Assembly: GCF_003363755.1 (NCBI RefSeq)
Contig: NZ_CP031396.1
Coordinates: 2,884,501 to 2,948,500, forward strand
Length of the DNA: 64,000 nt
From: Pseudomonas protegens
GTDB lineage: Bacteria > Pseudomonadota > Gammaproteobacteria > Pseudomonadales > Pseudomonadaceae
Direction of reading: 5' to 3'
Shown: positions 17,518 to 28,090 of the stretch, in pieces
Position numbering within the stretch: position 1 is the stretch's first letter
Layout: each line of letters begins with the position of its first letter
Notes under the pieces: generated by a model
What the model was told of the DNA's origin: nothing
What the model saw: only the letters and a program-made list of their open reading frames with translations
The model's database searches: none
Program-made: the position numbers and the translations under genes

Positions 17518-19314
17518 TTACAAAGCGAACATCTGCGCCGGCAGGCTCATCAGGCAATCACCGCCAGCTTCGATTGCCGCCAGATGGGCGCCGGTACGTG
17601 GCAGCAGTCGCTTGAAGTAAAACGCACAGGTGGCCAGCTTGGCGGTGGCGAAATCGCCATCGCCTTCACCTGCATCGAGTTGTTGCTGTGCCACCAGGGC
17701 CATACGCAGCCAGAGATAGGCCAGAACGATGTAGCCGCTGTACATCAAGTAATCCAGGGCTGCGGCCCCCACTTCATCCGGATTTTTCATGGCGGCCATG
17801 CCCACCCGGGTGGTCAACTCGCCCCATTGACGGTTCAAGCCATCCAGTTGCGCGATGTAGGCCTTGAGCTGCGGATGCTCGGCATGTGCCCCACAGAACT
17901 TATGAACGATCTTGGTAAACCCCAGTAACAGCTTGCCCTGGCTGCCCAGCACCTTGCGGCCCAGCAAGTCCAGAGCCTGGATGCCGTTGGTGCCCTCATA
18001 GATCAGGGCGATACGACAATCGCGCACCAGTTGCTCCATGCCCCACTCACGAATGTAGCCGTGACCGCCAAACACCTGCATGCCGTGGTTGGTCACCTCA
18101 AGGCCCGTCTCGGTCATGAAGGCCTTGCAGATCGGAGTCAGGAACGCCAGGAGGTTCTCGGCGTCCTGACGCTGGGCCGGATCGGCGCTCAGATGAGCCA
18201 CATCCAGCAATTGGGCGGTGAAATAGGCCAGGGCCCGGTTGCCTTCATTGAACGCCTTCATGGTCAGCAGCATGCGCCGTACATCGGGGTGGACGATGAT
18301 CGGGTCAGCCGCCTTGTCCGGCGCCTTGGGCCCGGTCAGAGCGCGCATCTGAAAACGATCGTTGGCGTACTTGATCGCACCTTGAAAGCTCGCCTCCCCC
18401 AGGCAAAGCCCCTGCATTCCGGTGCCCAGGCGCGCGTGATTCATCATGGTGAACATGCAGTTCAGGCCTTTATTGGCCTCGCCGATCAGGAAGCCCTTGG
18501 CGCCGTCGAAGTTCAGTACACAGGTAGCCGAAGCCTTGATTCCCATCTTGTGCTCGATGGAGCCGCAACTCACTCCGTTGCGCTCACCGACCTCACCTGC
18601 TGCGTCCGGCAGGAACTTGGGCACGATGAACAGGGAAATGCCTTTGGTCCCGGCCGGTGCGTCCGGCAGTTTGGCCAACACCAGGTGAATGATGTTTTCA
18701 CTCAGGTCGTGCTCGCCGGCAGAGATGAAAATCTTGCTCCCCGATAACGCATAACTGCCATCGGCCTGGGGCACCGCTCGGGTCTTGATCAGGCCCAGGT
18801 CGGTACCGCAATGGGCTTCGGTCAGGCACATGGTGCCGGTCCACTGCCCGGCGGTGAGCTTGTTCAGGTACAGCAGCTTCTGTTCGTCGGTGCCATGGGC
18901 ATGAATCGCCGACATCGCACCATGGGTCAGCCCCGGGTACATGCCCCAGGAAGTGTTGCTGGAGCCCACCATCTCGCTGATCACCAGCCCCAGGGAATGG
19001 GGCAGCCCCTGGCCGCCATAGGCAGGATCGGCGGCCAAGCCATGCCAACCGCCTTCGACGTATTGGGCGAAAGCCTGTTTGAAACCCTTGGGGGTGGTCA
19101 CTACGCCATTGTCGAAATGGCAGCCCTCCTCGTCACCGGAGCGGTTCAGCGGAGCCAGGACGTTCTCGCAGAACTTCGCCCCTTCCTCGAGGATCGCGCT
19201 GACCATGTCCGGGCTGGCATCGCTGGCTCCCAGTGCGGCGTAACTGCCATGAAAGTCGAAGACATGATCGATCAGGAAGCGCATGTCGCGCAGGGGAGCT
19301 TGATACTCGGGCAT
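17518..19314 (-). CDS. Acyl-CoA dehydrogenase (~600-residue type), paralogue 2 of 3
   Basis: 598 residues. Same architecture as its two neighbours: MPEYQAPLRDMRFLIDHVFDF start, [57 protein letters not shown], and [21 protein letters not shown] near residue 445. It corresponds by order to P. aeruginosa PA0507. The ATG at 19314 has GGAGAAATC upstream. It is closer to the paralogue at 20918 than to the one at 15552 (longer shared segments), so the trio arose by successive duplication. Chain-length specificity cannot be read by eye. Confidence 0.9.
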   Translation of the reverse strand: MPEYQAPLRDMRFLIDHVFDFHGSYAALGASDASPDMVSAILEEGAKFCENVLAPLNRSGDEEGCHFDNGVVTTPKGFKQAFAQYVEGGWHGLAADPAYGGQGLPHSLGLVISEMVGSSNTSWGMYPGLTHGAMSAIHAHGTDEQKLLYLNKLTAGQWTGTMCLTEAHCGTDLGLIKTRAVPQADGSYALSGSKIFISAGEHDLSENIIHLVLAKLPDAPAGTKGISLFIVPKFLPDAAGEVGERNGVSCGSIEHKMGIKASATCVLNFDGAKGFLIGEANKGLNCMFTMMNHARLGTGMQGLCLGEASFQGAIKYANDRFQMRALTGPKAPDKAADPIIVHPDVRRMLLTMKAFNEGNRALAYFTAQLLDVAHLSADPAQRQDAENLLAFLTPICKAFMTETGLEVTNHGMQVFGGHGYIREWGMEQLVRDCRIALIYEGTNGIQALDLLGRKVLGSQGKLLLGFTKIVHKFCGAHAEHPQLKAYIAQLDGLNRQWGELTTRVGMAAMKNPDEVGAAALDYLMYSGYIVLAYLWLRMALVAQQQLDAGEGDGDFATAKLATCAFYFKRLLPRTGAHLAAIEAGGDCLMSLPAQMFAL

Positions 19315-19405
19315 GATGATTTCTCCGGCAGCAGGTTTCTCCAACCTACTGCCGCCGTCCTCAGCCTGCCAATGACGTTCAAGTCGCTGAATGCGCCATC
19401 ATCAC

Positions 19406-20746
19406 TCAACCCGCAGCCGTATCCATGCGCACTGCGCCACGGCGATTCTGCCCGAAGGCCATGACACAGTTACGCCCCGCACCCTTGGCGCTGTAGAGCG
19501 CCTGGTCGGCGGACTTGAGCACTTCTTCGGGGGTCCGGTGCTCCATCAGTCGCTCGGCGACACCGATGCTGATGGTCACCGAAACACTGGATGCCGCTGC
19601 AACGCCACGGCGTTGGCGGCCTTGCTGGTCGTCCTGGGGGCGATTGTCCTGATTGCGCAACTGAATGTTGTAGGTAGCGATGATCTCGCGAATCATCTCC
19701 AGGTGCGGCATGCACTCGTCCAGGGTCTTGCCGGCAAATACCACGGCAAACTCTTCCCCTCCGTAACGATAGGCGCGCCCACCACCAGTGACTTTTGACA
19801 GCTTGCTGGCCACCAGACGCAGCACCTGATCCCCGACATCGTGACCGTGGGTGTCGTTGAATTTCTTGAAGTGATCGACGTCAGTCATGGCCAGCACATA
19901 ATTGCGACCCAGACGCTGCATGCGCTCATTGAGCGCCCGGCGCCCCGGCAAGCCGGTCAACTCGTCACGGAACGCCATCTGGTAAGCCTCATGGGCCACC
20001 GCCGCAGCAATCATCAACATGACCTGACTGCACATGATGTTCAGGGTGAATGGCAGGATGAACGTCTTGGGCAGCATCCAGAACAAACCCAGCAAGCCCA
20101 CCAACTGCGCTGCGTGCAGCGGTCGCGGACTGCGCCAGTACTGGATCGCCAGCAGCAGGAATGCCGCGAAGAATACCGGATAAGACAACTGGATCAGACT
20201 CATCCAACTGCCATGCAAAGCCGGCCAACGGATCTCTGCCAGCCAGTTCAGCAACGCCTGTGGGTAACTCTGCTCCAGGCCCAGGGCGACGCTGCCAAAC
20301 GCCAATAACACGGCAAAACGCGCAACCATGTCCTGAAACAGGTGGGTACGCTCCTGCCAGGCTGCGAACAGGCCAAACAACAAGGGGAGCAAAAGGCAGC
20401 AAAGGTGGAATACCACCGCGGCATCTTCGCGGACCCTGCCGTTATCCCGGTAGAAATCGGTTTGGGTATCCAGCAGAAAATAGGCGATGTACACCGTGAC
20501 CATCAAAAACAGCTCACGCTGGCGCCGGTACACAGCGCAATAGGCTCCGCCAAGCAACAGCACCAGCGTTGGTAGCACATTGAACAGCGAAGTGAAGAAG
20601 ACGTTGAGGTCCTTGACATAAGCGGCCGCCAGCCCCGCAAGCAAAAGCAGCAAAGACGGTAGGAAATGACTGAAACGTACAGCGGAAGAACGCGGCAAGG
20701 GTAAAACTCCGACCCGGCTGATCAATAGATGGCATTGTGCCTTCAT
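19406..20746 (-). CDS. Membrane diguanylate cyclase (GGDEF)
   Basis: 446 residues: about six to seven transmembrane segments (~25-240) followed by a GGDEF domain. The active-site motif is GGEEF at residues 329-333 (RYGGEEFAVVF), with DELTGLPGRRAL and DVDHFKKFND upstream, so it should synthesise cyclic di-GMP. No RxxD inhibitory site precedes GGEEF (the aspartate position is glycine), suggesting no product feedback. A ~20-residue polar insertion rich in Q/R/D (RNQDNRPQDDQQ) interrupts the domain after the active site. It sits between two acyl-CoA dehydrogenase paralogues on the same strand, with a CRP/Vfr-type site 24 nt upstream. Confidence 0.92.
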   Translation of the reverse strand: MKAQCHLLISRVGVLPLPRSSAVRFSHFLPSLLLLLAGLAAAYVKDLNVFFTSLFNVLPTLVLLLGGAYCAVYRRQRELFLMVTVYIAYFLLDTQTDFYRDNGRVREDAAVVFHLCCLLLPLLFGLFAAWQERTHLFQDMVARFAVLLAFGSVALGLEQSYPQALLNWLAEIRWPALHGSWMSLIQLSYPVFFAAFLLLAIQYWRSPRPLHAAQLVGLLGLFWMLPKTFILPFTLNIMCSQVMLMIAAAVAHEAYQMAFRDELTGLPGRRALNERMQRLGRNYVLAMTDVDHFKKFNDTHGHDVGDQVLRLVASKLSKVTGGGRAYRYGGEEFAVVFAGKTLDECMPHLEMIREIIATYNIQLRNQDNRPQDDQQGRQRRGVAAASSVSVTISIGVAERLMEHRTPEEVLKSADQALYSAKGAGRNCVMAFGQNRRGAVRMDTAAG

Positions 20747-20769
20747 TTATTGAAGTTAAGCACACGCGG

Positions 20770-20785
20770 TGTGACAGACATCACA
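20770..20785. promoter_or_regulatory. CRP/Vfr-type binding site upstream of the diguanylate cyclase
   Basis: TGTGA-CAGACA-TCACA is a perfect match to the core CRP/Vfr dyad (TGTGA-N6-TCACA). It lies 24 nt before the ATG of the leftward diguanylate cyclase gene and after the terminator of the neighbouring dehydrogenase. So close to the start codon it could repress, or activate if the transcript is nearly leaderless. The binding is inferred. Confidence 0.7.
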
Positions 20786-20863
20786 TTGCCATCTCTTTAA
20801 CGGCAGGAAATCGCTTCTGCTTAGCGATTTAGTCGGGAATTTTCATGAAGATTCTGCAGACAC

Positions 20864-20897
20864 AAAAAAGCCGCTCGACCCGGAGGGCGAACGGCTT
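20864..20897 (-). terminator. Intrinsic terminator, leftward
   Basis: Leftward the sequence reads AAGCCGTTCG-CCC, a short loop, GGG-TCGAGCGGCTT and then TTTT, a slightly imperfect stem with a T-tract. It lies 20 nt past the stop of the dehydrogenase at 20918 and separates it from the diguanylate cyclase gene. Confidence 0.8.
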
Positions 20898-20917
20898 TCT
20901 GAAAGGTCCGGTAAGGC

Positions 20918-22723
20918 TTAGTAGGCCAGGCCGAAGTCCTCTTCCTTCATGTCCATCAGGTTGTTGGCGCCCGACAGCATGGTTGCAACGTGAGTGCGGG
21001 TACGCGGCAGGATGCGCTGGAAGTAGAAGCGCGCAGTCTGCAACTTGGCCGTGTAGAAAGCCTCTTCGGTAGTGCCGGCTGCCAGCTTTTCAGCCGCCAG
21101 ACGGGCCATGTCGGCCCAGAAGTAGGCCAGGCAGGCATAACCGGAATACATCAGGTAGTCCACCGAAGCAGCGCCCACTTCTTCACGGTCCTTCATCGCG
21201 GCCATGCCCACTTTCATGGTCAGCTCGCCCCATTCCTTGTTCAGTGCCGCCAGCGGAGCGACGAATTCCTTAACGGCTTCGTTGCCTTCGTTGTTCTGGC
21301 AGAACTTGTGGACGATCTTGGTGAAACCCTTGAGGGCCTCGCCCTGAGTCATGAGCACTTTGCGGCCCAGCAGGTCCAAAGCCTGGATGCCAGTGGTGCC
21401 TTCGTACAACATCGAGATACGGCTGTCGCGAACGTTCTGCTCCATGCCCCACTCGGCGATAAAACCGTGGCCACCGTAGATCTGCACACCGTGGTTGGCG
21501 GACTCGAAGCCGACTTCGGTCATGAATGCCTTGGCGATCGGAGTCATGAAAGCCAGCAGTGCATCGGCTTTCTTCTTCTCTTCTTCGTCCACACCGTATT
21601 TGACGATGTCGACCTGCTTGGCAGTGAAGTACACCATCGCCCGGTTACCTTCGGCGAAGGCTTTCATGGTCAGCAGCATGCGACGTACGTCAGGGTGCAC
21701 GATGATCGGGTCCGCGGCCTTGTCCGGCGCTTTCGGGCCAGTCAGGGAGCGCATTTGCAGACGGTCGCGAGCGTATTTCAGGCCACCCTGGAAGCCGATC
21801 TCGGCGTGGGCCAGGCCCTGCAGAGCGGTGCCCAGACGCGCGGTGTTCATAAAGGTGAACATGCAGTTCAGGCCTTTGTTCGCCGGGCCGATGAGGAAAC
21901 CGGTGGCCGCGTCGAAGTTCATCACGCAGGTGGCGTTACCGTGGATGCCCATCTTGTGTTCCAGGGAACCGCAGCTGACCGCGTTGCGCTGGCCGACACT
22001 GCCGTCAGCGTTAGGCAGGAACTTGGGCACGATGAACAGCGAAATGCCTTTGGTGCCGGCCGGTGCGTCCGGCAGACGGGCCAGAACGATATGGACGATG
22101 TTGTCGGCCATGTCGTGTTCACCGGCGGAGATGAAGATCTTGGTGCCAGTGACCTTGTAGGAACCATCAGCCTGAGGTTCGGCCTTGGTGCGCAGCATGC
22201 CCAGGTCGGTGCCGCAATGCGGCTCGGTCAGGCACATAGTACCGGTCCACTCGCCGGACACCAGCTTGGTCAGGTAAGCCTCTTGCTGCTCAGGAGTACC
22301 GTGCTCGGAAATCGTATTCATCGCGCCGTGGGACAGGCCTGGGTACATGCCCCACGACCAGTTGGCTTCGCCGACCATTTCGCTGACTGCCAGGCCCAGG
22401 GATTCAGGCAGGCCCTGACCACCGTGCGCGACGTCGTGAGCCAGGCTTGGCCAGCCGCCTTCAACGAATTGCTTGTAGGCCTCTTTGAAGCCAGTCGGGG
22501 TCTTAACGCCGGATTCACTCCAGGTGCAACCTTCCTGGTCGCCCACACGGTTCAGCGGCGCCAGTACCTGCTCACAAAACTTCGCACCTTCCTCGAGAAT
22601 GGCGTCAACCATGTCCGGAGTGGCGTCCTGGCAAGCCGGGAGGCTCTGATAGTGCGCCTCATAGCCGAGCAGTTCGTCACGAACGAAGCGAATATCACGC
22701 AAGGGGGCCTTGTAGTCAGGCAT
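20918..22723 (-). CDS. Acyl-CoA dehydrogenase (~600-residue type), paralogue 3 of 3
   Basis: 601 residues, starting [20 protein letters not shown]. Substrate and FAD motifs are [38 protein letters not shown] and the [19 protein letters not shown] segment. It corresponds by gene order to P. aeruginosa PA0506, reported as a fatty-acid acyl-CoA dehydrogenase (FadE1). Its codon use is more biased than its two neighbours' (few rare codons over 1.8 kb), so it is probably the most highly expressed of the trio. It has its own upstream gap and terminator, so it is likely transcribed alone. Confidence 0.92.
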   Translation of the reverse strand: MPDYKAPLRDIRFVRDELLGYEAHYQSLPACQDATPDMVDAILEEGAKFCEQVLAPLNRVGDQEGCTWSESGVKTPTGFKEAYKQFVEGGWPSLAHDVAHGGQGLPESLGLAVSEMVGEANWSWGMYPGLSHGAMNTISEHGTPEQQEAYLTKLVSGEWTGTMCLTEPHCGTDLGMLRTKAEPQADGSYKVTGTKIFISAGEHDMADNIVHIVLARLPDAPAGTKGISLFIVPKFLPNADGSVGQRNAVSCGSLEHKMGIHGNATCVMNFDAATGFLIGPANKGLNCMFTFMNTARLGTALQGLAHAEIGFQGGLKYARDRLQMRSLTGPKAPDKAADPIIVHPDVRRMLLTMKAFAEGNRAMVYFTAKQVDIVKYGVDEEEKKKADALLAFMTPIAKAFMTEVGFESANHGVQIYGGHGFIAEWGMEQNVRDSRISMLYEGTTGIQALDLLGRKVLMTQGEALKGFTKIVHKFCQNNEGNEAVKEFVAPLAALNKEWGELTMKVGMAAMKDREEVGAASVDYLMYSGYACLAYFWADMARLAAEKLAAGTTEEAFYTAKLQTARFYFQRILPRTRTHVATMLSGANNLMDMKEEDFGLAY

Positions 22724-22981
22724 AGCGATAAACCTCTGCTGATGTAACCGGGAATGAACAACCGCGTTGATTTTTTATAGCGGTCAAACAGGTGTTTGAA
22801 ACATACGTTTAGGCCCAAATCTTGTCAAGCGTCGCTCCCATGCCTTTCGTCATCGAAACAAAATGCACGCGCAGGCAAATACCCACAGCGCTGCCGTGAA
22901 GTGTAGAAGCCGGCTCGCCGACGATCAGTTACACAAAGAAATGAAGAAGAGGAACCACAGAAGGGAAAGGCATGAGCAAAC

Positions 22982-23007
22982 GCCCGCCTCGCGTGAGAGA
23001 AGCGGGC
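22982..23007 (-). terminator. Hairpin after the 98-residue gene
   Basis: GCCCGC (22982-22987) and GCGGGC (23002-23007) flank a 14-nt loop, just past the stop of the leftward gene at 23023. Only a short T-run follows, so termination may be partial. The ~300-base gap from here to the dehydrogenase start shows no gene. Confidence 0.6.
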
Positions 23008-23022
23008 TTTAGTGCAGAGTGA

Positions 23023-23319
23023 TCAAGCGTAGGTATCGATCAGGGTACCGAGTACCTCATCAGAGGCCTTGGCAACTTTGACGCCCAGTTCCACCTGGAC
23101 CTTGCCCATGGACATCTCGACCATACTGCTGGCCAGGTCCGAACTCTGGCTGCGATCAACGCCCCGTAGGCGATTGACCGAATCCGCCGACGCCTGGCTG
23201 TCGGCAGAGCGCTCAACGGCGCTGCTGGCGATCTGGCTGGAACCTTGATCGACACGATTCTGCCCAGTCTGAATCGCGTTCAGTCCGGCGTAGAAAGCGC
23301 TGTTCCCGGAAATTTCCAT
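23023..23319 (-). CDS. Conserved small protein of unknown function (PA0505-like)
   Basis: 98 residues, no signal peptide or membrane segment. Serine/alanine/glutamine-rich centre (SSQIASSAVERSADSQASAD, ~27-46) and a helical C-terminus VELGVKVAKASDEVLGTLIDTYA. The ends resemble the N/C-terminal pairing helices of flagellar rod-type proteins: MEISGNSAFYAGLNAIQTGQ at the start and a heptad-like tail. That resemblance is only by eye. The position between bioD and an acyl-CoA dehydrogenase matches a small conserved gene in P. aeruginosa. Function not known. Confidence 0.75.
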   Translation of the reverse strand: MEISGNSAFYAGLNAIQTGQNRVDQGSSQIASSAVERSADSQASADSVNRLRGVDRSQSSDLASSMVEMSMGKVQVELGVKVAKASDEVLGTLIDTYA

Positions 23320-23426
23320 AAGAGAACTCGACCTTGAAAATGAATGACAGGTGTTATTGAAGCAGACCTGTCAAAAAAACACCCGTCAAAAACACTAATG
23401 GCAATATGCCTTGCCATAGGCAAAAT

Positions 23427-24107
23427 CTAGTCCAGCAGATCCAACTGCAGGTGTTCGGCCACTGCCTCGGCACTGGCTGACTTGAGTCGCGGCACTCGGC
23501 CCAGGCACGGCGCAGGCAGGCGCTCCGCCAAAGTCGCGAGGTTTTCTTCCAGACGAGAGGTCTTGGGATCAATGATATTGGCCACCCAGCCCGCCAGTTG
23601 CAGACCGTCCTGAGCAATGGCCTCGGCCGTCAACAACGCATGATTGATGCAGCCCAGTCTTACGCCCACCACCAGAATCACCGGTAAGCCCAGCGCCATG
23701 GCCAGATCCGACAGGTTGTCCTGATCCGCCAGGGGCACTCGCCAGCCACCCGCGCCTTCGATCAGGGTGAAATCCGCCCCCTTGCCCAGAATGTGGCGCA
23801 TGGGCGTCAGCAATGACTGCACCGTCAATGCCACCCCGGCCTCTCGTGCCGCCAGATGCGGTGCGATGGGCGGCTCGAAGGCGACCGGATTGACCTCTTC
23901 ATAGCTCAACGGCAACGACGACTGCGCCAGCAATGCCAGAGCATCGGCATTGCGCAGGCCCTTGGCGCTCAACTCGCACCCGGAAGCCACAGGTTTGCCT
24001 GCCGCGGTACTCAGCCCGGCCAGCCGCGCCGCATGCAACAGTCCCGCGGCAATGGTGGTTTTACCCACATCGGTGTCGGTGCCAGTAATGAAATAGGCAG
24101 CACTCAT
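23427..24107 (-). CDS. bioD: Dethiobiotin synthetase BioD
   Basis: 226 residues. Carboxylates and closes diaminopelargonate to dethiobiotin with ATP. The P-loop [13 protein letters not shown] (residues ~6-18) and LIEGAGGW motif (~113-120) are intact. Last gene of the bioB-F-H-C-D run; its ATG overlaps the bioC stop by 4 nt (ATGA), so translation is coupled. Confidence 0.97.
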   Translation of the reverse strand: MSAAYFITGTDTDVGKTTIAAGLLHAARLAGLSTAAGKPVASGCELSAKGLRNADALALLAQSSLPLSYEEVNPVAFEPPIAPHLAAREAGVALTVQSLLTPMRHILGKGADFTLIEGAGGWRVPLADQDNLSDLAMALGLPVILVVGVRLGCINHALLTAEAIAQDGLQLAGWVANIIDPKTSRLEENLATLAERLPAPCLGRVPRLKSASAEAVAEHLQLDLLD

Positions 24108-24928
24108 AGCGGTTTCTCCAACACGGCATACACCACCTGATAGGTCGCCGGCAGCCCCTGGGGCTGACGAAACCCCTCGTAAGCCTCGATCAACCCGGCG
24201 ATACGCGCGCGTCCGGTGAGGCCGCCGGGACGACCTGGATTCAGATTGTGTGCACCCAAGGCTTTCAACTCATGGGTCAGACTACGCACATCCGGGTAAT
24301 GCAGGACATGGGGAACGCTCTCCAGGCTACGTACGTGCAAACCACTGGCATCGCACAAGTGGCGATAGCGTGCGAACTCACGAAAGCGATTGACGTGGAC
24401 CTGCCCATCGACCCGCCCCCAGCTCTCACGCAGCTCCTGCAAAGTGCCGACGCACAGACTGGCAAAAGCCAGCACACCGCCCGGCTTGAGCACCCGCTGG
24501 GCTTCACTGAGCACGGCAGCAAAGTCGGCACACCACTGCACCGCCAGGCTGGAGAAAATCAGCTCGCAGCTGCTGCCCTGCAACGGCAGGCGCTCAGCAT
24601 CTCCAGCGAAAAAGTGCTCGGCGCCACCCAGGGGCCGCGCGTGCTTGAGCATGCCCTCGGCAATATCCAGGGCCAGCCCCTGACTGCCGGCGAAGCGTGC
24701 CCCCAGCACTCGACTGAAATGCCCCGTACCACAGCCCAGGTCCAGCCAGCGCGCAGGCGTCCAGCCTTCAGGCAAACGGCTCAGCAATTGCTGGCCGACC
24801 GTGCGCTGCAACTCGGCAACGCTGTCGTAAGTGGCTGCGGCGCGGGAAAACGAAGCCGCCACCTGACGCTTGTCAGGCAGGCCTGCGGGTAAGACAGGAA
24901 CAGACAAATCAGTCATCGCCGGACTCAT
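24104..24928 (-). CDS. bioC: Malonyl-ACP O-methyltransferase BioC
   Basis: 274 residues. Methylates malonyl-ACP to start pimelate synthesis. The SAM-binding motif [14 protein letters not shown] (~residues 66-79) is clear, preceded by [16 protein letters not shown], typical of BioC. Two starts are possible: ATG 24928 (MSPAMTDLS) or ATG 24916 (MTDLS). The second fits the reading frame of the overlapping bioH stop just as well. It overlaps bioH and bioD. Confidence 0.95.
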   Translation of the reverse strand: MSPAMTDLSVPVLPAGLPDKRQVAASFSRAAATYDSVAELQRTVGQQLLSRLPEGWTPARWLDLGCGTGHFSRVLGARFAGSQGLALDIAEGMLKHARPLGGAEHFFAGDAERLPLQGSSCELIFSSLAVQWCADFAAVLSEAQRVLKPGGVLAFASLCVGTLQELRESWGRVDGQVHVNRFREFARYRHLCDASGLHVRSLESVPHVLHYPDVRSLTHELKALGAHNLNPGRPGGLTGRARIAGLIEAYEGFRQPQGLPATYQVVYAVLEKPL

Positions 24929-25640
24929 GCAAAAAAGCCTGGATCGCCCCTGCCACTCCGTGGGGGTCCTCCAGAAGAAAACCGTGGCTGGCCTGCTCGA
25001 TCAGGCCAACTTCTATATCCGGCAGCAATACCAGCAACTCGGCGGCCGCCTCGGCAGGCACCAGAGCATCCAGCCCGGCGAACAGGTGCAACTGCGGGCC
25101 ACGAAAAGCCAGCAAGGCTTCGCGCGTATCCAACTGCGCCAACAACTCCAGACCCGCCATCAGCACCGCACCCGGCGTCGCCGGCGCCCCGCCCAGCAGC
25201 ATCCGCGACAAGCCGCGGGGATCGACGGCGCCCTGGGCACACAGCAGGGAAAAGCGCTTGAGGGTGGTGCGCGGATCAGCGGCGCAGCCGGCCAGGAAGC
25301 CGTCAAAGGTCTCAGCGGCCATGGCACTGGACCATTGCTCGTGAGCAACGAAGCTGGGATTGCTGGCCAGGGTCAACAAACCGCAGCAGCGCTCGCCGCG
25401 TCGGGCCGCCAACTCCGCGACGAGCATGCCGCCCAGGGACCAGCCCCCCAGCCAGGCGTCATCCGGCAGCGCATCGTCGAGCTCGTCCAGCCATGCCTGC
25501 AGATCGCTGGACGTCAGCTCCGGCAGGGGCTCGATCTCCACCCGCAAGTGTTCATCCAGCCCCTGCAAAGCGGCAGCCAAAGGTTCCAGGGGCGACACCC
25601 CCAGCCCCCAGCCCGGCAACAGGATCAGTCGATCACGCAT
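24909..25640 (-). CDS. bioH: Pimeloyl-ACP methyl ester carboxylesterase BioH
   Basis: 243 residues, alpha/beta hydrolase. Removes the methyl group from pimeloyl-ACP methyl ester. The nucleophile elbow GGWSLGGML (serine near residue 77) and the N-terminal ILLPGWGLG oxyanion segment are present; the histidine is in [12 protein letters not shown]. The ATG at 25640 ([12 protein letters not shown]) is chosen over the one eight codons upstream. It overlaps the bioF end by 8 nt, as in a tight operon. Confidence 0.95.
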   Translation of the reverse strand: MRDRLILLPGWGLGVSPLEPLAAALQGLDEHLRVEIEPLPELTSSDLQAWLDELDDALPDDAWLGGWSLGGMLVAELAARRGERCCGLLTLASNPSFVAHEQWSSAMAAETFDGFLAGCAADPRTTLKRFSLLCAQGAVDPRGLSRMLLGGAPATPGAVLMAGLELLAQLDTREALLAFRGPQLHLFAGLDALVPAEAAAELLVLLPDIEVGLIEQASHGFLLEDPHGVAGAIQAFLHESGDD

Positions 25641-26811
25641 GGCTAGGCCTCGTTTGCAGTTCACTGAAACAATCCGCCAACGCGCTTAACAATAGCTGGA
25701 CCTGCGCCTCGCTGTGGGCGGCGGACAACGTCACCCGCAGCCGCGCACTGCTGGCCGGCACGGTCGGCGGACGGATGGCGGTAACCATGATCCCCCGCGA
25801 ACGCAGCATCCGTGACAACTCCATGGCCCGGGCACTGTCGCCCACCATGATTGGCTGGATCGGGGTAAAGCTGTCCATCAGCTCCAAGCCAATCTGCTCG
25901 GCCCCCAGCCGGAACTGACGAATCAGATTCGCCAGGTGCTCACGCCGCCAGTGCTCGCTGCGTAGCAACTCCAGGCTCTTGCGCGTGGCGCAGGCCAGTG
26001 CCGGCGGTTGGCTGGTGGTATAGATGTAGGGCCGGGCGAACTGGATCAGTGTTTCGATCAACTCCTCACTACCGGCGACAAAGGCCCCAGCGGTACCGAA
26101 GGCCTTGCCCAAGGTGCCCACCAGCACCGGCACTTCATCCAGCCCCAGGCCGAAGTGTTCCACCAGCCCGGCACCGTTGGCCCCTAGCGGACCAAAGCCA
26201 TGGGCATCGTCCACCATCAGCCAGGCACCGCGGGCCTTGGTTTCCCGGGCCAGGGCCGGCAGGTCGGCGACATCGCCGTCCATACTGAACACCCCATCAG
26301 TGACCACCAGGGTGTTGCCAGTGGCCTTCTCCAGGCGTTTGACCAGGCTCCCTGCATCGTTGTGCAGATAGCGATTGAAGCGCGCACCAGAGAGCAGGCC
26401 GGCATCCAGCAGGGAAGCGTGGTTGAGACGGTCTTCCAGCACCGTGTCACCCTGCCCGAGCAACGCCGTGACCGCACCGAGATTGGCCATGTAGCCCGTG
26501 GTAAACAGCAACGCCCGCGGGCGCCCCGTGAACTCGGCCAGGGCTTCTTCCAAAGCGTGATGGGGAGCGCTGTGACCGATCACCAGATGGGAAGCGCCGC
26601 CGCCCACGCCCCAGCGGCTGGCACCAGCGCGCCAGGCTTCGATCACCTGCGGGTGATTGGCCAGGCCCAGGTAGTCGTTATTGCAGAAAGCCAACAATGG
26701 CTGGCCGTCCACCACCACTTGCGGCCCCTGAGGGCTTTCCAGCAGCGGACGCTGGCGATACAGATGTTCAGCACGACGGGCTGCAAGCCGTGCTGCGAGA
26801 TCAAAAGACAT
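25633..26811 (-). CDS. bioF: 8-amino-7-oxononanoate synthase BioF
   Basis: 392 residues, PLP-dependent alpha-oxoamine synthase joining pimeloyl-ACP and L-alanine. Conserved [43 protein letters not shown] and the PLP lysine in [12 protein letters not shown] are visible. Separated from bioB by a 132-base gap that holds a REP pair, so it may be transcribed from bioB through the REP. Confidence 0.96.
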   Translation of the reverse strand: MSFDLAARLAARRAEHLYRQRPLLESPQGPQVVVDGQPLLAFCNNDYLGLANHPQVIEAWRAGASRWGVGGGASHLVIGHSAPHHALEEALAEFTGRPRALLFTTGYMANLGAVTALLGQGDTVLEDRLNHASLLDAGLLSGARFNRYLHNDAGSLVKRLEKATGNTLVVTDGVFSMDGDVADLPALARETKARGAWLMVDDAHGFGPLGANGAGLVEHFGLGLDEVPVLVGTLGKAFGTAGAFVAGSEELIETLIQFARPYIYTTSQPPALACATRKSLELLRSEHWRREHLANLIRQFRLGAEQIGLELMDSFTPIQPIMVGDSARAMELSRMLRSRGIMVTAIRPPTVPASSARLRVTLSAAHSEAQVQLLLSALADCFSELQTRPSHA

Positions 26812-26846
26812 GCTGGCCTCGATATTGGCTCACAGACACATTACCC

Positions 26847-26934
26847 GTAGGAGCTGGCTTGCCAGCGAAACAGACGACGCGAAACCCGTCGCACTTGCGC
26901 CGTTCACGGGGTTCGCCGGCCAGCCGGCTCCTAC
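26847..26934. repeat. REP doublet between bioF and bioB
   Basis: Two REP units in opposite orientation: GTAGGAGCTGGCTTGCCAGC then GAA (26847-26869), and TTCGCCGGCCAGCCGGCTCC then TAC (26912-26934), about 42 nt apart. Inside an operon such a pair can stabilise the upstream bioB message relative to bioFHCD. Confidence 0.9.
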
Positions 26935-26943
26935 CACAGAAGG

Positions 26944-27999
26944 TCAGACGGCAGCGTTGTAGAACTGCTCGCTGCTCTTCTGCTCCACCAGGGCCTGCTC
27001 GATGGCCGCCTGATGCACTTCGTCGGCGTGCTCTTCCCGGGCTTCGGGCTGGATGCCCAGGCGCGCGAACAACTGCATGTCCTTGTCGGCCTGCGGGTTG
27101 GCGGTGGTCAGCAGCTTGTCGCCGTAGAAAATCGAATTGGCACCGGCGAAGAAGGCCAGGGCCTGCATCTGCTCGTTCATTGCTTCGCGGCCGGCAGACA
27201 GGCGCACGTGGGATTGCGGCATGAGGATCCGTGCCACGGCGAGCATGCGGATAAAGTCGAATGGGTCCACGTCCTCAGCGTTTTCCAGCGGCGTGCCGGC
27301 CACCTTCACCAGCATGTTGATCGGTACCGACTCCGGGTGCTCCGGCAGGTTGGCCAGCTGGATCAGCAGGCCGGCGCGGTCGTCCAGGGACTCGCCCATG
27401 CCGAGAATGCCGCCGGAACAGATCTTCATCCCGGCGTCACGCACGTAGGCCAGGGTTTGCAGGCGCTCGCTGTAGGTGCGGGTGGTGATGATGCTGCCGT
27501 AGAACTCCGGCGAGGTGTCGAGGTTGTGGTTGTAGTAGTCCAGGCCGGCCTTGGCCAGGGCCTCGGTCTGGTCCTGATCGAGACGGCCCAGGGTCATGCA
27601 GGTTTCCAGGCCCATGGCCTTCACGCCTTTGACCATCTCCAGCACATAGGGCATGTCCTTGGCCGAAGGGTGCTTCCAGGCGGCGCCCATGCAGAAACGC
27701 GTAGAGCCGATGGCCTTGGCCCGAGCGGCCTCCTCCAGCACCTTCTGCACTTCCAGGAGCTTTTCCTTTTCCAGGCCGGTGTTGTAGTGGCCGGACTGCG
27801 GACAATATTTGCAATCTTCCGGGCAGGCGCCGGTCTTGATCGACAGCAGGGTCGAAACCTGGACCCGATTGGCATCGAAATGCGCGCGGTGCACCGTCTG
27901 CGCCTGGAACAGCAAGTCATTGAATGGCTGGACGAACAGGGCTTTGACTTCAGCCAAAGTCCAGTCATGACGCAGGGTAGCGGTGGTGCTGGCGCTCAT
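26944..27999 (-). CDS. bioB: Biotin synthase BioB (radical SAM)
   Basis: 351 residues. Inserts sulfur into dethiobiotin. The radical-SAM cysteines are C59, C63 and C66 (CPEDCKYC). Other family segments: [38 protein letters not shown] and the [2Fe-2S] arginine region [13 protein letters not shown]. The ATG at 27999 gives the expected N-terminus; an upstream in-frame start would add 21 residues. First gene of the biotin operon, with a BirA-operator-like site about 100 nt upstream. Confidence 0.97.
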   Translation of the reverse strand: MSASTTATLRHDWTLAEVKALFVQPFNDLLFQAQTVHRAHFDANRVQVSTLLSIKTGACPEDCKYCPQSGHYNTGLEKEKLLEVQKVLEEAARAKAIGSTRFCMGAAWKHPSAKDMPYVLEMVKGVKAMGLETCMTLGRLDQDQTEALAKAGLDYYNHNLDTSPEFYGSIITTRTYSERLQTLAYVRDAGMKICSGGILGMGESLDDRAGLLIQLANLPEHPESVPINMLVKVAGTPLENAEDVDPFDFIRMLAVARILMPQSHVRLSAGREAMNEQMQALAFFAGANSIFYGDKLLTTANPQADKDMQLFARLGIQPEAREEHADEVHQAAIEQALVEQKSSEQFYNAAV

Positions 28000-28090
28000 G
28001 GGCGATTCCTTGATTATGCTTGGCAAGCGGCGCAGGACAGGGAAAGTCCACAGCCGCAACACGGATGTTCGGCATATTTAAGGAAGAGCC

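Noticed and set aside
20990..22747. 585-codon plus-strand frame opposite an acyl-CoA dehydrogenase
   Set aside because: Antisense shadow of a strongly codon-biased gene; composition is not protein-like and no ribosome site is present.
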